Shown here piece by piece: positions 24,301 to 31,810 of a stretch of DNA of 42,196 nucleotides. The DNA lies in assembly GCA_034211275.1 (NCBI GenBank), contig JAXHTF010000037.1:1-42196 (forward strand), read 5' to 3'. Made by a program: the position numbers and the translations under genes. This stretch comes from Acidobacteriota bacterium (GTDB lineage Bacteria; Acidobacteriota; Thermoanaerobaculia; Multivoradales; JAHZIX01). Each line of letters opens with the position of its first letter. The first letter of the stretch is position 1. The notes beneath the pieces are model-generated. The model had not been told where the DNA came from, did no database searches, and saw only the letters and a list, made by a program, of their open reading frames with translations.

Positions 24301-25272
24301 TCATTCCTCCGGCCCGCCCTTCGACAACCACTCCAGCAGCCGGTCGCGGTTGCGGCTGGCGAGCCAGGCTAGGGCGGGGGTGAGGGCGGTGGCGAGGAGG
24401 AAGAGGGTGGCGACGGTGCCGAGACCGGTGTCCAGGACGTCGCGGCTCAGGCGGCTGAAGTCCATCCAATGGCCGCCGCCTTTGGCCTGGCCGTAGACCT
24501 CCTGGTGGATCGGGTCGAAGGCCAGCTGCCACGCGAAGCGCAGATTGTAGAGCACCACGAACCACCCGGCGAAGGCGTAGACCGGGCGCTCCAGGATGGA
24601 GCGCAGGCCGCGGCCGGTGAGGGCCTGATAGAGGAAGAGGCCGCCCACCACCAGCTCCAGGCCGTGGCCCATGGCGGTGATGATCGCCTCGTCGAGGCCC
24701 GTCAGCAGGGCGCCGAGCCACACACCGGTCAGTCCCAGGGCCAGCAGCCGCCAGCGCGGCCAGGGCCAGACCGTTCGCAGCCCCCAGGCCAGCAGCATCC
24801 CGACACCGAGCACCACCGCCGGATGGCGCTCGCCGTGGATGGAGACGCCGCCGCCGTAGCGGAAGTCCAGAGCGGGGATGGTGGGGACGCCGAAGATCCA
24901 GGCGGTGGCGGTGTGGCCGAGCTCGTGGATCAATACCAGTAAATACGAGAAGACGAAGCGCAGCGGCCCGATCGCGACGAAGAGCAGGGCTACGCCGAAG
25001 CCGATGGCCAGGGAGCGGGGGGAGAGGGCGTAGCGCTTCGAGACCCGGGACGCCGCCGGGGGCAGCTCCGGATGGATCTCGGGCCTGGTCTCCGGGCCGG
25101 GATCCGGACTGGCATTCGGACTGGCATTCGGACTGGCATTCGTATTGTCTTTCCTATTGGCCGGGGGGCGAGAGGCGTCGGCGCTCCGCATGCGGGCGAA
25201 GATCACCCCGCACCGGGGACATTCCGGCATCGGCGCCGGCAGCTCGAAACCACAACGGGGACAGTTGGACAT
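24301..25272 (-). CDS. Zinc-ribbon membrane protein with HELGH motif (M50-like)
   Basis: 323 aa. The N-terminus is a zinc ribbon, CPRCG (4-8) and CPRCGVIFARM (18-28). A Pro/Asn/Ser linker with three NASP units follows, then about six hydrophobic helices. IHELGH (115-120) lies in the first membrane region, as in site-2-protease-type M50 peptidases. A clear second M50 motif (xDG) is not seen; FDPIHQ is a weak candidate. It may be an intramembrane protease or an inactive homologue. It stands alone upstream of the toxin-antitoxin pair on the same strand. Confidence 0.65.
   Translation of the reverse strand: MSNCPRCGFELPAPMPECPRCGVIFARMRSADASRPPANRKDNTNASPNASPNASPDPGPETRPEIHPELPPAASRVSKRYALSPRSLAIGFGVALLFVAIGPLRFVFSYLLVLIHELGHTATAWIFGVPTIPALDFRYGGGVSIHGERHPAVVLGVGMLLAWGLRTVWPWPRWRLLALGLTGVWLGALLTGLDEAIITAMGHGLELVVGGLFLYQALTGRGLRSILERPVYAFAGWFVVLYNLRFAWQLAFDPIHQEVYGQAKGGGHWMDFSRLSRDVLDTGLGTVATLFLLATALTPALAWLASRNRDRLLEWLSKGGPEE
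25106..25141. repeat. Three perfect 12-bp tandem repeats
   Basis: GGACTGGCATTC occurs three times in a row (25106, 25118, 25130). On the minus strand it encodes NASP units in the linker of the membrane protein. Its length keeps frame. Confidence 0.9.
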
Positions 25273-25836
25273 TGCGTCGAGACTATCCGGTGACCTTCTG
25301 GATTGGCCAGTAGGAGAGAATTTTTTCTCTCCGGAGGGCCCTCCCCAACCAGCGGATTCCGTGGACCGCGAGAGCTCCTGTCCGCGAGTTTGCTTCTACC
25401 ATGCTGGTTTAGCGAACACTGCCTCGAGGCTTGAAATCTACGGGGCTCGCTGTCGCTCTACAGCTCCCTCCTTCTGGCCTTTCAGGAGCCTCGGGCACCG
25501 CCTTGCCGGTGTTACAATCTCCTCACAGCAGAGAGCTGGCGGGTGCACTAGACTGACTCCCGAAAGAGAAGGAGCTAGACTCCCGCCGACCGGTCAGATC
25601 GCGAGAGCTGACCGGCTCGTCCGTGCGAAACACTGGAATTGAACTGGAAGCAGTCTGTCCCTCGGATGGCTTCCGCAATGGGTCACCCAAAGTGCGCTCG
25701 ACAGGCCTCGCCTTGCGCCGAGACAGTCGAGACGAGGACCGTTGTAAGTCCACGACCAACAGCTATGGCATTGCCGGTGGGACGGCAATGTTCTTGAAAG
25801 CTCGCCTTTCACCCACCAATCGATTGGAGAAATTCA
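25273..25836. other. Intergenic region upstream of the TonB receptor
   Basis: About 560 bases between divergent genes, with no credible ORF. CATTGCC (25769-25775) and GGCAATG (25784-25790) form a perfect 7-bp inverted repeat with an 8-nt loop, about 45 bases before the receptor ATG; it may be an operator or leader hairpin. TACAAT at 25513-25518 is a possible -10 but has no good -35. Confidence 0.4.
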
Positions 25837-28800
25837 ATGACTAGAATCCTGCGATGCATGCTTGCGGCCGCCGCCATTCTGCTGCTGGCGGTCCCTGCTT
25901 CCGCGCAAACGACCACCGGGTCCATCGTCGGCTTCGTCACGGCTCAGGAAGATGGCTCTGCGCTTCCGGGAGTTCAGGTCGAAGCGGTCCACGAGCCCAC
26001 CGGCACGCGCTATAACACCGTGACTCGGGCAGACGGTCGCTTCCGTCTTCCCAACGTCCGCATCGGCGGACCCTACAATGTGGAAGCGCGGCTGGACGGG
26101 TTCCACCCGCAGGAGGCCACCGACGTCTTCGTGTCTCTGGGTGAGGCCGCCGAGCTGCGCTTCCAGCTGCAGCTGTCTTCGGTCTCCGAGACCATCACCG
26201 TCGTGGGTGAGTCCACGGGGTTGATCAACCCCAGCCGCACCGGCGCCGAGTCCAACGTCAGCGTCGAGCTCATCGAGTCGCTGCCGACGGTGGACCGTAG
26301 CTTCAACGCCTTCGCCCGCACCAACCCGTTCTTCACCATCGGTTCCGAGAACGAGGATCCGGACGCCATCAGCGTCGCCGGGCGCAGCAGCCGCTACAAC
26401 AACATCACCATCGACGGCTCGGTGAACAACGACCTCTTCGGTCTCGCCGACACCGGTACCCCCGGTGGCCAGTCGGGTACCACCCCGATCTCCCTGGACG
26501 CGATCCAGGAGCTGCAGCTGGTGGTCGCCGCCTTCGATGTGCGCAACGGCGGTTTCTCCGGCGGTGGTGTCAACGCGGTGACCCGCAGCGGCTCGAACCA
26601 GTTCGCCGGTTCGGTCTTCTACTACACCCGTGACCAGAGCTTCTTCGGCGACGGCCCGGACTCCCTGGGTGAGTTCGGCGACTTCGAAGAGGATCAGTAC
26701 GGCTTCCGTCTCGGCGGCCCGCTGGTCGAGGACAAGGTCTTCTTCTTCGTCAACGCCGACATCGAGGATCGGGTCACTCCCTCCGGTTGGTCCATCGACG
26801 GTGCCAGCGGTCAGCAGTTCGGCGCCGGCGTCGGCGGCCTGGAGGACGAGGCCAACCGCTTCCGCAACATCCTGATCAACAACTATGGCTTCGATCCGGG
26901 GCCGCTGTCGGAGCAGCTGCGCGACGATCCGTCGGACAAGTACTTCCTGCGCTTCGACTTCAACCTCAGCGACGCTCACAACCTGACCGCGCGGCACAAC
27001 ATCGTCGATGCGGCCCGGGACATCAACCGGCCGGGCTCCTTCACCTACGAGTGGCCCACCGAGACCTACGACTTCCAGACCAAGACCAACTCCACGGTGC
27101 TGCAGCTCAACAGCGCCTTCGGTCCCAACGTCTTCAACGAGGCGCGGCTCGCCTTCCAGTCCATCGAGGACCGGCGCGCCGGTGCTGACGGCGTGCGCTT
27201 CCCGTGGATCGAGGTCGAGGACGTGCAGGGCTTCGAGTTCGAGGCGGGCACCGAGCCCTTCTCGACGGCCAACTCCCTGGACCAGGACATTCTGGAGATC
27301 CACAACGATCTGACCTGGCTGAAGGGCAACCACACCTTCACCTTCGGTACCCACAACGAGCTGTTCAGCTTCTCGAACCTGTTCATCCAGAACGCCTTTG
27401 GCTCCTACCAGTTCTCCGACCTGGATCAGCTGGAATCTGGCGTCGCCCGCAACTTCGACTACACGGTGATCCCGCCGGGCCAGTCCCGGACCCAGGACTT
27501 CGACGTCAATCAGCTGGGCTTCTACTTCGGCGACCAGTGGGCGGTGAAGAGCAACTTCACCCTCAGCTACGGTCTGCGGGTGGACGCGCCGTTCTTCCCG
27601 GACTCCCCGGACCGCAACCCGGTGACCGAGCAGCGCTTCGGCTTCCGCACCGACGACATCCCCGACGGCGAGCAGCTGTGGCAGCCCCGCCTGGGCTTCA
27701 ACTGGGATATCGAGGGCAACGGCGAGTCCCAGCTGCGCGGTGGCGCCGGTATCTTCGCCGGTCGTACTCCCTACGTCTGGATCTCCAACCAGTACGCCCG
27801 TACCGGTATCTCCCAGCTCTTCATCGACTGCAACAACCAGCCGTTCAACCCGAATCCCGACACCCAGGACCCCTCCTGTGGTCTCGACAATCCGGGCGGC
27901 GGTGAGTTCAACTTCATCTCGCCGGACTTCCAGTATCCCCAGGTGGCGCGTTACAACCTGGCCTACGACCGCCAGCTCCCCTGGTGGAACCTGGTGGCTT
28001 CGGCGGAGGTGGTCTACACCGACTCCATCGAGGAGATCGACTATAAGAACGTCGCTCTGACTCAGATCGGTACCACCTTCGACGGCCGGCCGCTCTACGA
28101 CGACGGCGGCGACGCCTTCCTGATCACCAACACCTCCGAGGGTGAGGCCACCAACTTCGCCGTCAAGCTGGAGCGTCCGTACTCCGGTGGTGTCTGGGGC
28201 TACGTCTCCTACGCCTACAACGACTCCGAAGTGGTCAACGAGGGCAGCTCGAGCCGTGCGGTGTCGAACTACCGCTTCAACGAGGCCTTCGACCCCAACA
28301 ACGCCGGGGTTTCCACCTCCGACTTCGAGGTGGAGCATCGCTTCAACGCCTCGCTGTCCTACCGGTTCAACCGCGACACCCGCTTCCCGACCACCGTGTC
28401 CCTGTTCTACAACCACCAGTCCGGACGGCCGTTCTCGTGGATCCAGGGCTCGGACTTCGTGAACTTCGGCTTCGGTGGTAGCTACAACGGTGACGGCACC
28501 GATGGCAACGACCTGGCCTGGGTTCCCGCCAACGAGGGCGACGTGGTGATCACCAACGGCACCTGGGAAGAGCTCGACGCCTTCATCAGCGCCAACCCTG
28601 TGCTCGACGCGGCCCGCGGTGGCTCGGTGGAGCGCAACTCCGACCTGGCTCCCTGGAGCCACACGCTGGATCTGCACCTGGAGCAGGCGCTGCCCATCGG
28701 TCCGGGCAACCTGGCCCTGACCTTCGACCTGATCAACCTGGGTAACCTGCTGGATTCGGATTCCGGTCAGGTGCGCTACGTGAACTTCAACGCCAAGGAG

Positions 28801-28944
28801 GTGTGGGAGATCGAGGGCTTCACCGATGACGGCACGCCGATCATCTCCCTCGCCAACATCACCCGGGGGCGGGACGATCTCTTCGAGATCCACAACATCA
28901 ACTCCCGCTGGCGGGCCAAGGTGGGTGTGCGTTACACCTTCTGA
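25837..28944 (+). CDS. TonB-dependent receptor with N-terminal carboxypeptidase-regulatory domain (Oar-like)
   Basis: 1035 aa. A signal peptide ends at ASAQT. Residues about 28-110 form a carboxypeptidase-regulatory-like beta-sandwich (GSIVGFVTAQEDGSALPGV, TRADGRFRLPNV). A plug domain follows (VELIESLPTVDRSFNAFA, GRSSRYNNITIDGS, DAIQELQLVVAAFDVRNGGF with SGGGVNAVTRSGSN). The rest is a 22-strand-type barrel ending RWRAKVGVRYTF. Such Oar-like proteins are expanded in Acidobacteriota and import or export large substrates across the outer membrane. The substrate is unknown. It ends at a strong terminator and faces the PepSY/DUF2271/DUF4198 operon. Confidence 0.9.
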   Translation: MTRILRCMLAAAAILLLAVPASAQTTTGSIVGFVTAQEDGSALPGVQVEAVHEPTGTRYNTVTRADGRFRLPNVRIGGPYNVEARLDGFHPQEATDVFVSLGEAAELRFQLQLSSVSETITVVGESTGLINPSRTGAESNVSVELIESLPTVDRSFNAFARTNPFFTIGSENEDPDAISVAGRSSRYNNITIDGSVNNDLFGLADTGTPGGQSGTTPISLDAIQELQLVVAAFDVRNGGFSGGGVNAVTRSGSNQFAGSVFYYTRDQSFFGDGPDSLGEFGDFEEDQYGFRLGGPLVEDKVFFFVNADIEDRVTPSGWSIDGASGQQFGAGVGGLEDEANRFRNILINNYGFDPGPLSEQLRDDPSDKYFLRFDFNLSDAHNLTARHNIVDAARDINRPGSFTYEWPTETYDFQTKTNSTVLQLNSAFGPNVFNEARLAFQSIEDRRAGADGVRFPWIEVEDVQGFEFEAGTEPFSTANSLDQDILEIHNDLTWLKGNHTFTFGTHNELFSFSNLFIQNAFGSYQFSDLDQLESGVARNFDYTVIPPGQSRTQDFDVNQLGFYFGDQWAVKSNFTLSYGLRVDAPFFPDSPDRNPVTEQRFGFRTDDIPDGEQLWQPRLGFNWDIEGNGESQLRGGAGIFAGRTPYVWISNQYARTGISQLFIDCNNQPFNPNPDTQDPSCGLDNPGGGEFNFISPDFQYPQVARYNLAYDRQLPWWNLVASAEVVYTDSIEEIDYKNVALTQIGTTFDGRPLYDDGGDAFLITNTSEGEATNFAVKLERPYSGGVWGYVSYAYNDSEVVNEGSSSRAVSNYRFNEAFDPNNAGVSTSDFEVEHRFNASLSYRFNRDTRFPTTVSLFYNHQSGRPFSWIQGSDFVNFGFGGSYNGDGTDGNDLAWVPANEGDVVITNGTWEELDAFISANPVLDAARGGSVERNSDLAPWSHTLDLHLEQALPIGPGNLALTFDLINLGNLLDSDSGQVRYVNFNAKEVWEIEGFTDDGTPIISLANITRGRDDLFEIHNINSRWRAKVGVRYTF

Positions 28945-28969
28945 TCGGTTCGATCCAATCAGCTAATTG

Positions 28970-29003
28970 AAAAGGGACCGCTTCGGCGGTCCCTTTTCTT
29001 TTT
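28970..29003 (+). terminator. Strong rho-independent terminator after the TonB receptor
   Basis: AAAAGGGACCGC - TTCG - GCGGTCCCTTTT: a perfect 12-bp stem with a UUCG tetraloop (28970-28997), followed by CTTTTT. The symmetric A-run also lets it act on the opposite strand for the convergent operon. Confidence 0.95.
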
Positions 29004-29072
29004 GGGCAGCAGGAATCGGCGAAGGACGACTGCTGACGCTGGAGGCAGCCGTCCTTCGGGTTTAGCGCGGGC

Positions 29073-29978
29073 TCACTGAGGCTGAACCTCGAGGGTGGCG
29101 AAGAGGGAGTAGGTCTCGCTGTCGACGCCCTCCGTTCCCCCTGCTCCTTTCGTCTCGGTCTCCGCTTCCAGCAGGTAATAGCCAGCTTCCGGCAGCGTCA
29201 CCTCGAAGGTGCCCTGGGCATCGGTCTGGGCGCGGACCCGGTTGCGGTCGTTGCGGTGGCGGGTCCCCGCCCGGGTCAGCTGGATCTCGGTGCCCGCCGG
29301 CGCCGCCTGGCCGTCCAGGAGCAGGCGGAAACGCAGGCTCTCCCCCGCGAAGAGGTCGTTGGGATGGACGCCGGCGAGCTCCAGGCCCTGGCCGGAGAGC
29401 GCCGGCTTCGTTGGGGCGTTGCGGGTCACCCAGGTGACGATGCGGGTGTGAATGCGGCGGGTGGTGATGTCGACGGCGTCGTCCGGAATCTGCTCCGCCA
29501 CCTGCTCCTTGGAGCCGAAGCCGCGGCCGCCCCGCTGGTCGCCGGGACGGCCCCAGAAAGTGAGCAACATCGGCTCCGAGGCCACCTCGACGGTGTAGGT
29601 GCCGTCCTGAGCCAGATCGACGTCGAAGACCGATTTGCGAGCGAAATGCTCGGGCACCGCAGAGGTGTCCACCGATCCGTCGGGCCGGGTGACGGTGGGC
29701 ACCGCGCGGCTCAGCGGGCTGCGGCTCATGGTCGGGCCGCCGAAGGGGAAATCGGGATGGAAGATGTCGTTGGAAACGCTGAGGTCGAAGGTCACGCCCT
29801 GAGCTTCGTCTCCCGACAAGATCGTATGGCTGGGCTCGATCCAACGGCTGTGGGCGAAGGCCGAGGCGGTGAGCAGACAGGCGGCGGCAAGTACCAGGCC
29901 GCGGGCGGCCAGGGCCTGCCACGGGCGCCGGCGGGGAGGGGCGGACAACTCTATGGAGAAGAGGTTCGAGGCAATCAT
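29073..29978 (-). CDS. DUF4198-domain periplasmic protein
   Basis: 301 aa. A signal peptide ends at ASAFA, and the mature protein begins HSRWIEPSHTILSGDE, the usual start of DUF4198 proteins, which are linked to metal uptake. A beta-sandwich region (VEVASEPMLLTFWGRPGD) and a C-terminal carboxypeptidase-regulatory-like domain (TDAQGTFEVTLPEAGYYLLEAE) follow. Start 29978 follows AAGGAG; the start overlaps the DUF2271 stop (ATGA), so the two are coupled. It likely acts with the PepSY and DUF2271 proteins in the same operon. Confidence 0.82.
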   Translation of the reverse strand: MIASNLFSIELSAPPRRRPWQALAARGLVLAAACLLTASAFAHSRWIEPSHTILSGDEAQGVTFDLSVSNDIFHPDFPFGGPTMSRSPLSRAVPTVTRPDGSVDTSAVPEHFARKSVFDVDLAQDGTYTVEVASEPMLLTFWGRPGDQRGGRGFGSKEQVAEQIPDDAVDITTRRIHTRIVTWVTRNAPTKPALSGQGLELAGVHPNDLFAGESLRFRLLLDGQAAPAGTEIQLTRAGTRHRNDRNRVRAQTDAQGTFEVTLPEAGYYLLEAETETKGAGGTEGVDSETYSLFATLEVQPQ

Positions 29979-30574
29979 GGTGCGGACTCCTTCCGTGAAG
30001 CGGGGTTTCGAACTGTGATCGGGCCGAGCTCGCCATCGGCTTCGACCTCCGGGGTGGCGGCGGTGACCGTGCCTTCCTCCGACACCTCGATGGGCAGCTC
30101 TAAGTAGGATCGGCCGCCTTCCTCCCGTGACGCCTCGAAACGCACCACGTAGCGTCCAGCGGGCACCGCCGCGCCACGGTCGTCGAGGCCGTTCCAGTCC
30201 ACCGTGTATTGGTTCGGGCGCCGGGTGGCGCCGCTGAAGCCGTCGACGCCTTTCTGCTCGGCGTCGTGTCCCTCGTAGCGGCCGTAGACCCGCCACCACT
30301 GGCGCAGATCTTTGAGCCAGGTGTCTTCCTCATACCAGAGCACCAGATTGCGCACGACGTTGCGTTCCGGTGTCTCGATCCAGACGGCGATGTAGGGGCG
30401 GTGGTAAGGGTGCGCTTGGATCTGCGGAATCGTCACCACCAGCTCCAGCGGCGGTGCTTCCACGGCGGGAGAGGCGGCATCGAGGGGGCCCGGTAGGATG
30501 GCGGCGATGGTCGCCGCCATCGCCAGGACGGGCAGCCAGCCCCAATGGGCCCTCGAGGGAGTCATTTTGACCAT
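29975..30574 (-). CDS. DUF2271 periplasmic protein with flavinylation-like motif
   Basis: 199 aa. Signal peptide (VLAMAATIAAILPGPLDAA), then ELVVTIPQIQAHPYHRPYIAVWIE, a metal- or partner-binding-like start rich in His. VDGFSGATRRPNQY followed by VDWNGLDDRG and EASREEGGRSYLELP is the DUF2271 signature. The DGFSGAT stretch matches the D-G-x-S/T-G-A-T consensus to which ApbE attaches FMN. Covalent flavin is therefore possible but no apbE is in the window. It sits between the PepSY and DUF4198 genes and overlaps the latter by four bases. Confidence 0.82.
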   Translation of the reverse strand: MVKMTPSRAHWGWLPVLAMAATIAAILPGPLDAASPAVEAPPLELVVTIPQIQAHPYHRPYIAVWIETPERNVVRNLVLWYEEDTWLKDLRQWWRVYGRYEGHDAEQKGVDGFSGATRRPNQYTVDWNGLDDRGAAVPAGRYVVRFEASREEGGRSYLELPIEVSEEGTVTAATPEVEADGELGPITVRNPASRKESAP

Positions 30575-30602
30575 ACTTGTCTCGCTTTCGGCTAAAAGAC
30601 GT

Positions 30603-31346
30603 TCAGTGGGAGGGAACGAAGAGTAGGTAGACCAAGACGGGGGTGAGCAACCCCCAGAGAGCAGCCCACAGGCCGGGGCGCCGGATGCGCTTGTTCTGGA
30701 AGAGGAGAATCATCCCGGTGAGGGCGAAGATCAGCATCAGAACGCCGCTGCCGTCGATGATCCAGCTCCACACGGTGCCGGAGTGCCGCCCCTTGTGCAG
30801 ATCGTTGAGGATGCCCACGGCGGAACCGTGCTGGCGCTCGACTTCCATCTCGCCGGCCGGCAGGTCGAAGAGCACCGTGGTGTAGCCCGCGGGCACGTCG
30901 TAGTTCACCACGACCTCCCCATATTCGACGTCGACGTCGATGGACGCCGGTGCGCCAAGGCCGAGACGGTTCTCCAGGACCTGGGAGAGCTCCCGGGTAT
31001 CGGGGACCTCGCCGGCGGGCAGGAGGCGGCGTAGCTCCTCGCCCAGCGGCTGCCGATGGACGGTGATGCGCGGGTCGTCGTCGCCGTACCAGCCGTGATT
31101 GAGGAAGATGCCGGTGAGACAGAAGAAGGCGAGGAGGCCGAAGAGGGCCGTCGAGGTGTAGACGTGGAGCCAGCGGGAGATGCGGAAGAAGCGAGGGCCG
31201 AAGCGCGGCTTCTTCCTCCGCGGCTGCTTGCCGGACTCGGTGATGGTAGGGATCACCACGGGGATCCTCGGCGCGGCAGCGGTGTCCGGTTCACGGTCTT
31301 CGAGTCCGGAAGCTGCAGGTGCTGCAGCGGCGGTTTCAGTCTTCAT
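30603..31346 (-). CDS. PepSY-associated transmembrane protein
   Basis: 247 aa. A basic/Pro-rich cytoplasmic N-terminus of about 55 residues precedes RISRWLHVYTSTALFGLLAFFCLTG, the first PepSY-associated helix. A periplasmic PepSY-like domain follows (ELSQVLENRLGL, VNYDVPAGYTTVLFDLPAGEMEVE), then LNDLHKGRHSGTVWSWIIDGSG, with conserved His residues, and two further helices. Such proteins are proposed to move electrons across the inner membrane using heme or to serve iron uptake. It is the first gene of the operon with DUF2271 and DUF4198; the FNR-like box at 31481 lies about 135 bp upstream. Confidence 0.85.
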   Translation of the reverse strand: MKTETAAAAPAASGLEDREPDTAAAPRIPVVIPTITESGKQPRRKKPRFGPRFFRISRWLHVYTSTALFGLLAFFCLTGIFLNHGWYGDDDPRITVHRQPLGEELRRLLPAGEVPDTRELSQVLENRLGLGAPASIDVDVEYGEVVVNYDVPAGYTTVLFDLPAGEMEVERQHGSAVGILNDLHKGRHSGTVWSWIIDGSGVLMLIFALTGMILLFQNKRIRRPGLWAALWGLLTPVLVYLLFVPSH

Positions 31347-31480
31347 CGTCTCCGTAGCCTTCCGGGGGCGGATCGTTGGTCAGCGGTTTGGGCTCTTGGC
31401 GGTCGTTTTGGCTTCTCGGCAGGTGGGAACGGCGTCCCTGGGCGACCAGCGAAGGTTGCCGGAAATCCAGAGCGTGCACC

Positions 31481-31494
31481 TTGACTTAGATCAA
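31481..31494. promoter_or_regulatory. FNR/CRP-family binding-site-like dyad
   Basis: TTGACTTAGATCAA differs at one position from the FNR consensus TTGAT-N4-ATCAA. It lies about 135 bp before the PepSY gene on the minus strand and about 160 bp before the promoter of the IPTL-CTERM gene on the plus strand. The PepSY operon, a redox-type system, is the more likely target. Confidence 0.5.
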
Positions 31495-31653
31495 GCGGGA
31501 GGAGATTCCCCCTCCCGATTCGGAGTCTTCCCGCCCTGGCAGTGGTGGGGGCTGCCGCTGCTCGAGTTGTCCGTGGGGTGGCTGTTGTGGACTTGGCGCG
31601 TCGCCGAGAACTGTGGATGAGGACCGAGTGAAGTTGGGGGAAGATGTCAAGCG

Positions 31654-31682
31654 TTGACAAGGTCTGGGGGGACCTCTATGCT
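31654..31682 (+). promoter_or_regulatory. Sigma70-type promoter of the IPTL-CTERM gene
   Basis: Perfect -35 TTGACA (31654-31659), 17-base spacer, -10 TATGCT (31677-31682). A dyad GTCAA-GCG-TTGAC (31646-31658) overlaps the -35 and AGGTC...GACCT lies in the spacer; either could be an operator. The leader is about 120 nt and unusually AT-rich. Confidence 0.6.
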
Positions 31683-31736
31683 CGTGTTATTCCTTCATAT
31701 TCTTTAGAGAGAATTTTTTGTGTGCGATATGCAAAT

Positions 31737-31766
31737 CTTTCCAAGTCCTACTGGACGCCTGGAAAG
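31737..31766 (+). promoter_or_regulatory. Leader hairpin before the IPTL-CTERM gene
   Basis: CTTTCCA (31737-31743) pairs with TGGAAAG (31760-31766), and GTCC (31745-31748) with GGAC (31753-31756) around TACT. It lies 45 bases before the ATG. No known riboswitch class is recognised. Confidence 0.4.
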
Positions 31767-31810
31767 AGCTGATGAGGATCTGGATATACGAGACGAACTA
31801 GGGGAAAATT

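Noticed and set aside
25834-28893. 1019-codon minus-strand open frame
   Set aside because: It mirrors the TonB receptor gene on the opposite strand and shows only Val/Gly/Glu-rich low-complexity translation.
31180-31620. 146-codon plus-strand open frame ending in a Trp-rich segment
   Set aside because: Its first half is antisense to the PepSY gene, and the rest has no ribosome-binding site or family similarity.
31769-31802. CTGATGAG followed by GAAC, resembling a hammerhead ribozyme core
   Set aside because: The required GAAA box and a stem II closing pair are not present, so the match is too weak.
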